NCBI GenBank assembly: GCA_026770585.1
Contig: MU646373.1
Span: forward strand, 720,797-735,546
Reading direction: 5' to 3'
Origin: Baffinella frigidus
Taxonomy: Eukaryota; Cryptophyceae; Cryptomonadales; Baffinellaceae
Length of the DNA stretch: 14,750 bases
This document shows, one piece after another, positions 6,048 to 12,296 of this stretch. Position 1 is the first letter of the stretch, and every line of letters begins with the position of its first letter. Under the pieces are notes generated by a model, which had not been told where the DNA came from, made no database searches, and saw nothing but the letters and a program-made list of their open reading frames with translations. The position numbers and the translations under genes are program-made.

Positions 6048-6071
6048 TTTCACCTTGAATTCAAGGTGAAA
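6048..6071. other. 24-bp perfect palindrome
   Basis: A self-complementary 24-mer centred on GAATTC, with arms TTTCACCTTGAA and its complement, immediately precedes block G. It could form a cruciform or be a dimeric protein site. It may also be the relic of a fused inverted repeat. Confidence 0.9.
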
Positions 6072-6105
6072 AGGAACTCGGCCGCTGCTAAGTGGATGGT
6101 CATCG
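6066..6105 (+). CDS. Exon-like block G, tentative
   Basis: The frame reads VKRNSAAAKWMVIG up to a consensus GTAAGT donor at 6106. If it enters at the AG of the palindrome's right arm (6064-6065) it begins at phase 0, compatible with the longer version of block F. The bases ATGGTCATCGGTAAGTGT resemble ATGGCCATCGGTAAGTAT at 5908-5925, so this may be another exon-end echo and not an independent exon. Weak support. Confidence 0.25.
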
Positions 6106-6310
6106 GTAAGTGTCTTCTATGTTCGGAGTTCCCAATCCGACCCTCCTAGTGCGCCCTGCCTGGTCCGTCTGCTTCGACTCAGAGGAGAGGGGTGTTTCGG
6201 GTTTAGGGTGACGGGTCCCCCCTTTCGAACTGAGATGAGAGCTGTTTGTTTTCGCGCGGAAACCACGCCCGGGCAGAAAATGCTACTGGTTAAAGTACAT
6301 TGTAAGGCAC

Positions 6311-6370
6311 GTCCGGTTTGTACCAGTCAAAAACCATACCATTTTACTTTTACGTACTCCAAAACCGGAC
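6311..6370. repeat. Short inverted repeat around GTCCGGTTT
   Basis: GTCCGGTTT (6311-6319) and AAACCGGAC (6362-6370) are inverted copies 42 bp apart. They abut the core fragment at 6384 and may be remains of an element's structure. Confidence 0.45.
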
Positions 6371-6383
6371 ATGGAGAAAGTTG

Positions 6384-6433
6384 CTAGGACCCTACGGTAG
6401 GAAATCCGTAGGGACCTAGGAATTGCCTAGGGG
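6384..6433. mobile_element. Isolated MITE core fragment
   Basis: GCTAGGACCCTACGGTAGG, then ATCCGTAGGGACCTAGG and CCTAGGGG, match the family 3 core (compare 2718-2752). I do not see terminal repeats of any of the four families around it. Confidence 0.5.
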
Positions 6434-6511
6434 TGGTGAATAGATGGACGCGTAGTAGTAGTTGTCCGGGCGCGGAGAGGCCGCCGCCGCTACCCTCTCG
6501 CACAGGGGTTG

Positions 6512-6615
6512 GATCGCTTAAGTGCCCATAGGGTGAATATTCACCCTAACTCGCCCTAGGCAGGTCCTAGGGCCCTACCGTAGGGCGTATGAGCCTACTG
6601 GGCACTTGAGGGATA
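6512..6615. mobile_element. Family 2 MITE, copy 2 (about 104 bp)
   Basis: The left end is partly decayed (GATCGCTTAAGTGCCC) and the right end is GGGCACTTGAGGGATA. A perfect 18-bp palindrome (6530-6547, AGGGTGAAT and its complement) occupies the place of the GGCGGTCAAA hairpin of copy 1. The core is CCTAGGCAGGTCCTAGGG then CCTACCGTAGGGCG. Confidence 0.82.
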
Positions 6616-6790
6616 GTCGCGAGAGGCCGACTCGCCCTGTGAAATTTCATCTCGGCACATACCAGAATCTGTCCACATAAAAAGGCATAAGATAGCATCA
6701 GTGTTTGCCTAAAATAGCATATGCACCCTTATCTTCCGCGTCGAAAGCCTGAGATAGCGGGACAGAATCTGTTCTGTTCCGAAATTGAAT

Positions 6791-6968
6791 TGTCTCTCAA
6801 CTTGGTGTGTGAAATGGTCTTGTCACCTGGGGCTGTGAACGTGTCTATCAACTTGGGTTGTGAAAGTGGCTATCAACTTGGGTTGTGAAAGTGTACATGA
6901 ACTTGGGTAGTGAAGTGTCTCACAACGTGCGGTGTGGAAGGTTCTCTCAGATCGGGGTGTGAAATTAT
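6791..6968. repeat. ~25-bp minisatellite (CAACTTGGGTTGTGAAAGTG)
   Basis: About seven degenerate tandem units are present. The two central ones are nearly identical (TCTATCAACTTGGGTTGTGA and GCTATCAACTTGGGTTGTGA). The outer units decay. The 75-codon minus-strand frame across it is a repeat translation. From 6616 to 6790 I see only short degenerate echoes such as CAGAATCTGT at 6665 and 6764. Confidence 0.8.
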
Positions 6969-7107
6969 TTCCCGCGGCCGCAGGGGAGTATGATGAGTCG
7001 AGGCGGATCCTCGGGTGGAAGACTGTCATGGACTCCGAGAAACACGGCACGTGACTCCCGTCAATACATCCATGTTACCCGCGTGACTGCTGGGAATACA
7101 TGGACAT

Positions 7108-7344
7108 TACAGGGGTGTCTCGCTCATAAGAAACTGCCCCCCCCCCTAGGACCACCATAGGGCCCTAGGCGTAGACCTTCTGTAGGGTCCTAGGGGGGTC
7201 CGATTTCTTATGAACAAGGTACAGGGGTACCTCGCTCATAAGAAAACGCCCACCCTCTAGGACTACCATAGGGCCCTAGGCATAGGGCTACTGCAAGGTC
7301 CTAGGGGGGTGCGTTTTCTTATGAGCGAGGTACCCCTGTACCCC
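7108..7344. mobile_element. Family 1 MITE, copy 2, host of a nested copy
   Basis: The left end is TACAGGGGTGTCTCGCTCAT. The right arm runs to ...TGAACAAGGTA at 7221, where a complete family 1 copy begins. After that copy, TACCCC (7339-7344) supplies four bases of the expected right end before the match stops. The nested copy thus entered the TA of GGTACC in the right terminal repeat. Confidence 0.85.
7220..7340. mobile_element. Family 1 MITE, copy 3, nested in copy 2 (121 bp)
   Basis: Complete, with TA at both ends and well-matched arms (AAGAAAACGCCC / GTGCGTTTTCTT). The core has GGGCCCTAGG and the variant CTACTGCAAGGTCCTAGG. The compensating change AAAACGC/GCGTTTT in its arms, versus AAACCGC in other copies, keeps the inverted repeat paired. 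Confidence 0.92.
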
Positions 7345-7391
7345 AACGGAACCGGATGCTGTTCTGCTGTGGCGCAGTTGGTGATCTGATG

Positions 7392-7502
7392 TATCCCTTA
7401 AGTGGCGAGTAGGCTCATACGCCCTACATGTACCGTAGGGCCCTAGAACCTGCCTAGGACCTCTTGGGGGTCAATTTTGACCCCCTCGCCACTTAAGGGA
7501 TA
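7392..7502. mobile_element. Family 2 MITE, copy 3 (111 bp, opposite orientation)
   Basis: Ends TATCCCTTAAGTGGCGAG and CTCGCCACTTAAGGGATA, an 18-bp near-perfect inverted repeat including the TA. The subterminal hairpin is now on the right (7466-7485, GGGGGTCAA/TTGACCCCC). The core reads CCGTAGGGCCCTAG. It lies only five bases before the next element. Confidence 0.92.
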
Positions 7503-7506
7503 GCAG

Positions 7507-7748
7507 TACTGGGGTATCTCTGTCGCTCATAAGAAAGAGCCCCCCCCATGGGACCACCGTAGGGCCCTACAGGGGTACCTCGCTCATAAGAAACCGCCCC
7601 CCCCTAGGACCCTACAGTAGGACCATGCCTAGGGCCCTATGGTGATCCTAGGGGGGGGGGCGGTTTCTTATGAGCGAGGTAGCCCTGTAGGTATGGGTAT
7701 GGCCTACGGTAGGGCCCTAGCTAGGGGGTGCTGTTTCTCTGAAAGCTA
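7507..7748. mobile_element. Family 1 MITE, copy 4, host interrupted at its centre
   Basis: The left half is 7507-7569 (TACTGGGGTATCTC, then GCTCATAAGAAAG) and the right half is 7688-7748, with a decayed right end (GTTTCTCTGAAAGC). Removing the nested copy and one TA restores GGGCCCTAGGTATGG at the centre, which matches intact copies. The insertion therefore duplicated TA. Confidence 0.85.
7568..7689. mobile_element. Family 1 MITE, copy 5, nested in copy 4 (122 bp)
   Basis: Complete, with ends TACAGGGGTACC and GGTAGCCCTGTA (one substitution). The core is CCTAGGACCCTACAGTAGG then GCCTAGGGCCCTATGG. It sits at the TA of the host's GGGCCCTAGG. Confidence 0.92.
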
Positions 7749-7871
7749 CAGGGGTACCTCGCTCATAAGAAGCTGCCCCCCCCTAGGAACCTACAGTAGG
7801 CCTATGCTGAGGGCCCTATGGTGGTCCTAGATAGGGGGGGGGCAGTTTATTATGAGCGAGGTACCCCTGTA
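7747..7871. mobile_element. Family 1 MITE, copy 6 (125 bp)
   Basis: Complete, with TA at both ends. It begins where the decayed right end of copy 4 stops, so it may have inserted at or replaced that end. Right arm GCAGTTTATTATGAGCGAGG has one substitution relative to the consensus. Confidence 0.9.
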
Positions 7872-8039
7872 CAAGGCCCGCGTGCCATGGAGGCTCGTGG
7901 CTCGCGTTAATGTACTCCCCCGCTCGTGGCGCGGACTTGAGGGAGTCACACGTAGGGGGTCATGTCATGCCTTGGAGCCATTCCTCCAGGCCAAGTGAAT
8001 CCACTTTGGAGTCCTCATAATCTTGCATCCTTAGGTGCC

Positions 8040-8140
8040 CTTAGAGGATAGATACCCGTAGGGTCCCTAGGACCCTACAGTAGGCGTATCTATGATAGCC
8101 CTACGGCGTTCATAGGCTCCTATGAGCGATGTACCTCTGT
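8040..8140. mobile_element. Decayed family 1-like element
   Basis: The core CCTAGGACCCTACAGTAGGC and the right end CTATGAGCGATGTACCTCTG are recognisable. The left end is not. Its last nine bases begin the 46-bp tandem unit described next. From 7872 to 8040 I see no feature. Confidence 0.55.
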
Positions 8141-8177
8141 CTGCGAGTCCGGAACCCCCCACAGGCCCACTCTGCGG
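8132..8177. repeat. 46-bp direct repeat, left copy
   Basis: Starts TACCTCTGTCTGCGAGTCC and ends CACTCTGCGG. It recurs with one mismatch at 8417-8462. The two were probably adjacent before family 1 copy 7 inserted at the TA between them. Confidence 0.9.
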
Positions 8178-8418
8178 TACAGGGGTACCTCGCTCATAAG
8201 AAACTGCCACCACCCTAGGACCACCATAGGACCCTACAGGGGTACCTCGCTCATAAGAAACCGCCTCCCCCTAGGACCCTGCAGTAGGCCTATGCCTAGG
8301 GCCCTATGGTGGTCCTAGGGGGGGGGCAGTTTCTTATGAGCGAGGTACCCCTGTAGGCATGGTCCTACTGTAGGGTCCTAGGAGGGGGGCATTTTCGTAT
8401 GAGCGAGGTACCCCTGTA
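8178..8418. mobile_element. Family 1 MITE, copy 7, host interrupted at its centre
   Basis: Left half 8178-8236, right half 8354-8418, with intact ends. Removing the nested copy restores GGACCCTAGGCATGG at the centre. This is the same internal TA that was used in copy 4. The element itself sits at the TA between two 46-bp direct repeats. Confidence 0.9.
8235..8355. mobile_element. Family 1 MITE, copy 8, nested in copy 7 (121 bp)
   Basis: Complete, with perfect TACAGGGGTACC / GGTACCCCTGTA ends. The core is CCTAGGACCCTGCAGTAGG then GCCTAGGGCCCTATGG. Confidence 0.93.
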
Positions 8419-8462
8419 CCCCTGTCTGCGAGTCCGGAACCCCCCACAGGCCCACTCTGCGG
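8417..8462. repeat. 46-bp direct repeat, right copy
   Basis: One base differs from 8132-8177 (TACCCCTG for TACCTCTG). It is followed directly by the decayed family 1 copy 9. Confidence 0.9.
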
Positions 8463-8573
8463 TACCTCGCTCAAGGAGCCGCCCCCCTCCCCAAAAAACA
8501 CTGCAGGGATAGGTATTGGCCTACTGTAGGGTCCCAGGAAAGTGCGCCTCCTTGTGAGCGAGGTACCCTTGTT
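8463..8573. mobile_element. Family 1 MITE, copy 9, decayed, lacking outer left end
   Basis: Starts at TACCTCGCTCAAGGAGCC, so the outer CAGGGG is absent, and ends TGAGCGAGGTACCCTTGTT. The interior keeps GCCTACTGTAGGGTCC. Confidence 0.75.
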
Positions 8574-8609
8574 GACACACGCACGGCGGCCGTCCTTTCT
8601 CAAGAGAGT

Positions 8610-8615
8610 ACCTTT
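8610..8615 (-). promoter_or_regulatory. Possible AATAAA polyadenylation signal (minus strand)
   Basis: TTTATT on the + strand is AATAAA on the minus strand, about 300 bp downstream of the stop of the 8912-9469 frame. Such hexamers are common, and many green algae use TGTAA instead, so this is only a suggestion. Confidence 0.15.
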
Positions 8616-8682
8616 ATTAATTTAACAGCATGTGGTGGCCATGCACACCAGCTTCGTGGGCTTTTGCAGCGACGGGGAGGCA

Positions 8683-8803
8683 TACAGGGGTACCTCGCTC
8701 ATGAGAAACCGCCCCCCCCCTAGGACCACCATAGGGCCCTAGGCATGGTCCTACTGTAGGGTCCTAGGGGGGCGCGGTTTCTTATGAGCGAGGTACCCCT
8801 GTA
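8683..8803. mobile_element. Family 1 MITE, copy 10 (121 bp)
   Basis: Complete, TA at both ends, close to consensus throughout. It lies between the possible poly(A) signal at 8610 and the minus-strand frame at 8912-9469, so it may be in that gene's 3' untranslated region. Confidence 0.93.
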
Positions 8804-8911
8804 GCTCGACCACGCAGCGCTGCACCCCAAGCAGCCTACCTACCTATCCCCAGGAGCGTGCGGTGGTCCATAGGGTGGGTGAGCCCACCCCAAGATGACT
8901 ACGTTGCTCTC

Positions 8912-9469
8912 TTACTCTCTCCGAAAGTTCGTCGCGAGAGGCGACGTGTGAAGGCGCCGTGTGGAACAAGGCGCCTTTGCCGCCCGCTTGTCGTTGGGGC
9001 ACTCGAACAGGCACTTCCGCTTCTCAACGTTGGATGTGCGCAAGACCAGCTTCACGAACAGGTCGGAGTTGGGTGTTGAAGACGGCTCCGAGAGATCTTG
9101 TTCGGGCGAATCCACGAGGAGATCTTGTTCGGGCGAATCCTCGCTGTGGTCGCTCGCGATTTGCGGGAGATCGCTGTGGTCGGCCGTGTAGTTAACCCCT
9201 GCTGACATCCCCGCGTCATCGCCAACCATAGTGGCGAGCCACCCGCGAAGTGCAGCCTTCTCGCTCTCGCTCATTTCCGCTGACGACTCCATGGGTGGCG
9301 CGTCAGTCCCAAACCAGTTGCCCCCGAGAGAGATGATGTGTCCGGGGTGCGCGGCGGCGTCAGCGTCCATCGGCATCGTGGTCGTCATCGTGTTGGTGTC
9401 TTCTTGCGGTCTTCGATGAAAAATTGCACAGGTTTGAAGGAGAAGATCTGGAGATCCTCGCTTGACCAC
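8912..9469 (-). CDS. Hypothetical acidic/Ser-rich protein
   Basis: The longest minus-strand frame with a protein-like composition (up to 185 codons). It has in-frame ATGs at the 5' end (MVKRGSPDLL) and at about codon 28 (MTTTMPMDADAAAHPGH). I favour the second because the first stretch is rich in residues typical of chance frames, but I cannot decide. A helix-like part (SESEKAALRGWLATMVGDD) is followed by an acidic, Ser-rich linker. The linker contains an in-frame 27-bp tandem duplication encoding DSPEQDL twice (9091-9144). Then comes DLFVKLVLRTSNVEKRKCLF and a basic tail. No signal peptide, membrane segment or known domain is seen. It may be one exon of a larger gene or a chance frame. The in-phase duplication favours coding. 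Confidence 0.45.
   Translation of the reverse strand: MVKRGSPDLLLQTCAIFHRRPQEDTNTMTTTMPMDADAAAHPGHIISLGGNWFGTDAPPMESSAEMSESEKAALRGWLATMVGDDAGMSAGVNYTADHSDLPQIASDHSEDSPEQDLLVDSPEQDLSEPSSTPNSDLFVKLVLRTSNVEKRKCLFECPNDKRAAKAPCSTRRLHTSPLATNFRRE
9091..9144. repeat. 27-bp tandem duplication inside the 8912-9469 frame
   Basis: Two adjacent copies of GAGATCTTGTTCGGGCGAAT plus CC-CGAG. The length is exactly nine codons, so the frame is kept on the minus strand. Confidence 0.9.
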
Positions 9470-9521
9470 ACTTAAACACTGGACCTGGACTCGTCTGACC
9501 AGAGACCACGTCCATCAATTC

Positions 9522-9530
9522 GCTATAAAT
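9522..9530. promoter_or_regulatory. AT-rich TATA-like element upstream of the minus-strand frame
   Basis: CTATAAATG on the + strand, with TTTTAAAA just after it, lies 55-70 bp upstream of the first minus-strand ATG. The best TATA match reads to the right, away from that gene, so it could also serve a rightward transcript. Weak evidence. Confidence 0.2.
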
Positions 9531-9580
9531 GGTTTTAAAACTTGTTGATGACCAGTTTGGAAACTTTGGCCGGTTAAATG

Positions 9581-10071
9581 GATCGATTTGATCGACGATT
9601 TCCCCAGATGAAGTGTGCCCCCAAAAATAGTGCTCCTAAATTTAGGAAACCCTTGTCAGCAGGTGTGTGTTCGAGGTCGTATGTGTCATTCTTTTTTTCG
9701 AACGTTTCCTTGTCACGAGACAAATGGCTGTCACGTGCGTCACGTCGTTCCTTGCTGCAGAGTGCGTGACATGAGAACACTTATTTAAGACGGTCATTAC
9801 AAACCCGCCACCAAATCCTCGGTCTGACAACACCAGTCGGTGTGCCGAGAACACTGTGTATCCTACGGAACACCTGGTCGTTAAAGTGCAGAGGGGGCCC
9901 CACCTCGTTTGTCATCTGCCTGTCAGTCTCGATTGGAGATCACATGTGACTCTATTTCCGTCTCTGCCTGCTCTCTCCCCCTCCTCCCCCCCCGGTCCCT
10001 CTCCCCCGACCACCCCTAGGATACGCGTACGAGCTCGTAGCTTGGTCTCAATTCTCTCCCTCGATGCCCCG
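9581..10071. other. No feature supported
   Basis: The stretch holds several 60-140 codon frames on both strands without protein-like composition, a GTCACGTG site near 9732 and a C-rich run near 9975-10015. I see no repeat or element in it. Confidence 0.4.
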
Positions 10072-10202
10072 TGCAGGGGTACCTCGCTCATAAGAAACCG
10101 CCCCCCCCTAGGACCATACAGTAGGACCATGCCTAGGGCCCTACCATCATACGGTGGTCCTAGGGGGGGGCGGCGGTTTCTTATGAGCGAGGTACCCCTG
10201 TA
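10072..10202. mobile_element. Family 1 MITE, copy 11 (131 bp)
   Basis: Complete arms. The left flank is TG instead of TA, and the right end is ...CCCCTGTA. The core has an extra ~7 bp (CCATCAT before ACGGTGG) and an extra CGG in the right G-run, explaining the greater length. Confidence 0.9.
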
Positions 10203-10534
10203 TCACCACACGGGGGACCTTCCCAACGAGTTCACCACTTGGAGATGGTTGAGCTCGAGTTACTGGTAGTGATGGCAAGCAGAGTCGTGAAGCGAGCGCC
10301 TCCGACGATAAGGTAGGTACATTTAGTGTCGTAGGTCCTTTAAAAGAAGCACTTGGTTCAAGCCCTCTCTGGACGCCTTAAGTTTACGGTCCGACGTCAT
10401 AAGTTCAATCAGAGTCTCTTCCCTCTGGTCCAATCGCGTGGGGCGGGGGGGGGCGGGGGGGCGTTCTCTCGCAGGGCCCCTAGCTGGGTCCCGCCTCCTC
10501 CCACATCGACCCAACGTCCCAAACTCTCCGCAAT

Positions 10535-10830
10535 GGCTCCTGCCCCCCCCTCTCCTGCATCCTATGCTACCTCCCCCGAACCCCCGCATCCACCCCAGGA
10601 CACTGCCCTCCCAGAAAACGCTCCGCTCCCCCCCTTCCAGATGCACGGCCGTGGGCTCCCACAGGGAAACCGAATGCTGGGCCTTTGGCGCCCACTGGGA
10701 AAGATAATGCCTCCCTACCCTCTCCTGCATACCATGCTGCCTCCCTCCCTCCACGGCCGCCAACCGTTTCCCCCGCCCAAACCCCCGCATCCACTCCTTG
10801 ACACTGCCCTCCCAGGAAACGCTCCTCGAT
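10535..10830. repeat. C-rich ~105-bp imperfect duplication
   Basis: Two diverged copies, about 10537-10635 and 10708-10825, share CCTCTCCTGCAT, AACCCCCGCATCCAC and GACACTGCCCTCCCAG. The proline-rich frame on one strand and the glycine-rich frame on the other follow from base composition. I do not credit either as a gene. The neighbouring stretch 10203-10530 shows nothing I can name. Confidence 0.7.
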
Positions 10831-10990
10831 GTTACAGATCGAGCAAATCATCGATGTTACAGATCGAGCAAATCAACGATGTTTTGGAGCCATTTCCACT
10901 TATTGACACACCTTGGATGAAGCCGGAATCCGACTCAACGGCTCCAATTCCCCTTGAAATCGGGAAAACGAAAATCGACGATTTGCTCAG
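10826..10990. repeat. 25-bp tandem copy with an inverted partner
   Basis: CGATGTTACAGATCGAGCAA occurs twice in tandem (about 10828 and 10853). GAGCAAATCATCGAT near 10841 has an inverted counterpart, ATCGACGATTTGCTC at 10974-10988. GGAGCC (about 10888) and GGCTCC (about 10940) pair inside it, so the region could fold as an imperfect stem. Confidence 0.6.
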
Positions 10991-11080
10991 GCCGAGAGGG
11001 CTGGTGGTCCCACGAGGAGGACACGGCGTCTTGCGATGTGAAACACGTTTATTACTACCAACGCGGGCGCCGTGTACGTG

Positions 11081-11202
11081 TACAGGGCTACCTCGCTCAT
11101 AAGAAACCGTCCCCCCCTAGGACCCTACAGTAGGACCATTCCGAGGGCCCTATGGTGGTCCTAGGGGGGGGTACGATTTCTTATGAGCGAGGTACCCCTG
11201 CA
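11081..11202. mobile_element. Family 1 MITE, copy 12 (122 bp)
   Basis: Ends TACAGGGCTACC and GGTACCCCTGCA. One substitution lies in the left end and the right TA has become CA. The arms are otherwise intact, and the core is CCTAGGACCCTACAGTAGG. Confidence 0.9.
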
Positions 11203-11245
11203 TGCACCCCCACCGAGGTCGAGTCAGCCTCCTTCCCTTCCGGAT

Positions 11246-11383
11246 GATCTCAGCGCGTCAAGTATTCCTCAGGACTACGATTCCTCCCCAGGACATTGGA
11301 GCCGTTCGCCTCATTTCTCAAGGAACGGCTCCAATGCACTATGGTACATCGTATTCCTCAGGAATACTCGTTCGGATGAGATC
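11246..11383. repeat. Nested inverted repeat (138 bp), possible old MITE
   Basis: The outer arms 11246-11273 and 11356-11383 match at 21 of 28 positions. The inner arms 11294-11307 and 11323-11336 (CATTGGAGCCGTTC and its complement) match perfectly at 14 bp with a 15-nt loop. It shares no core with families 1-4. It could be a separate element family or a structured RNA segment. Confidence 0.6.
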
Positions 11384-11408
11384 TCGCGTGGTCCCCTGTG
11401 AGCGGCTG

Positions 11409-11486
11409 TGAGCCTCGGTCGGACAGGTGATGAGCCTCGGTCGGACAGGTGATGAGCCTCGGTCGGACAGGTGATGAGCCTCGATG
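11409..11486. repeat. 22-bp tandem array (TGAGCCTCGGTCGGACAGGT)
   Basis: Three identical units follow one another without spacers. A partial fourth unit (TGAGCCTCGATGG) ends the array. Confidence 0.92.
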
Positions 11487-11557
11487 GTTGACTCATGAAG
11501 GAGGTATCTTAGATCTCGCTCGTGGTTGGGCCTGGGCCGGCGCGGCCTCTCTCCACC

Positions 11558-11678
11558 TACAGGGGTACCTCGCTCATAAGAAAGCGCCACCCCCTAGGCC
11601 CCCACAGTAGGCCAATGCCTAGGGCCCTATGGTGGTCCTAGGGCGGTTGCACTTTCTTATGAGCGAGGTACCCATGTA
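11558..11678. mobile_element. Family 1 MITE, copy 13 (121 bp)
   Basis: Complete, with TA at both ends and one substitution in the right end (GGTACCCATGTA). The arms differ from consensus near the C-run (AAAGCGCCACCCCC) and are only partly matched by GGGCGGTTGCACTTT. Confidence 0.9.
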
Positions 11679-11742
11679 AGTGGTCTCAGCATCTCGCGAG
11701 CCACCAACCACGGGTGGTCGTGTCCGAGGCCACGTCCGGATT

Positions 11743-11946
11743 GGACACGACCCACAACCAACCGCCATGTGTAGAGGGGTACCTCGCGCATAAGAAACTG
11801 CCTCCTCCTAGGACCCTACAGTAGGCCTGTCCTGGGGCCTTATGGTGGTACTAGGGGGGCGGCGGTTTCTGGTGAGCGAGGTACCCCTGTAAGCCATGCA
11901 GCCCCCGTCGACACGACCCACAACCACCAACCGCCATGTGCAGACC
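11743..11946. repeat. Direct repeats flanking family 1 copy 14
   Basis: GACACGACCCACAACCAACC with CGCCATGTG (11743-11771) recurs at about 11909-11942 with a 3-bp difference, the element lying between. Another unit, GCCATGCAGCCCCCGTCG at 11893-11910, recurs at 12297-12314, after the family 3 element. Confidence 0.8.
11772..11891. mobile_element. Family 1 MITE, copy 14 (120 bp)
   Basis: Complete but diverged: ends TAGAGGGGTACC and GGTACCCCTGTA, left arm GCGCATAAGAAACTGCCTCC, right arm TTTCTGGTGAGCGAGG. The core GACCCTACAGTAGGCC is retained. Confidence 0.88.
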
Positions 11947-12035
11947 ATTTTGGGGATACACCCCACTTAGGCATAGCCGGAGTGGCTTTACACAGCGCCT
12001 CCTTTCCAGCCTGCCCTATGCAGCAGAACCATGCA

Positions 12036-12132
12036 AACCGCCTCCTCCTAGGACCCTACGGTAGGCCCTTGTCTGGGGCCTTATGGTGGTACTAGGGGGG
12101 GGGCGGTTTCTGATGAGCGAGGTACCTCTGTA
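12036..12132. mobile_element. Family 1 MITE, copy 15, left end missing
   Basis: Begins at AAACCGCCTCCTCCTAGG and runs to GATGAGCGAGGTACCTCTGTA. The outer ~24 bases of the left arm are absent. Internally it resembles copy 14 (TCTGGGGCCTTATGGTGGTAC), so both may belong to one subfamily. Confidence 0.85.
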
Positions 12133-12136
12133 GACC

Positions 12137-12296
12137 CACACAGCGGACTTCGAAGGGATTCCGAATCAACCTTAAGCGATAAGACCTACGACCCTACGGT
12201 AGGCAATCCGTAGGGACATGGGGTGGGTTCCTACGGATGAGGTTACGGGAAGATGGCCCGATTTGGGCCGGAAATCCCCTCGTAGCCCGCTGTGTG
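12137..12296. mobile_element. Family 3 MITE, copy 4 (160 bp)
   Basis: Complete, with ends CACACAGCGGACTTCGAAGG and CGTAGCCCGCTGTGTG. The core is ACCCTACGGTAGGCAATCC. The subterminal hairpin (12255-12269, GGCCC/GGGCC) again has its own stem sequence. It starts four bases after family 1 copy 15. Confidence 0.9.

Noticed and set aside
10353-11102. 249-codon proline-rich plus-strand frame
   Set aside because: The composition follows from C-rich duplicated DNA, and its end is a translated MITE arm.
11409-11486. CRISPR-like repeats
   Set aside because: The 22-bp units are contiguous with no spacers, and the context is eukaryotic.
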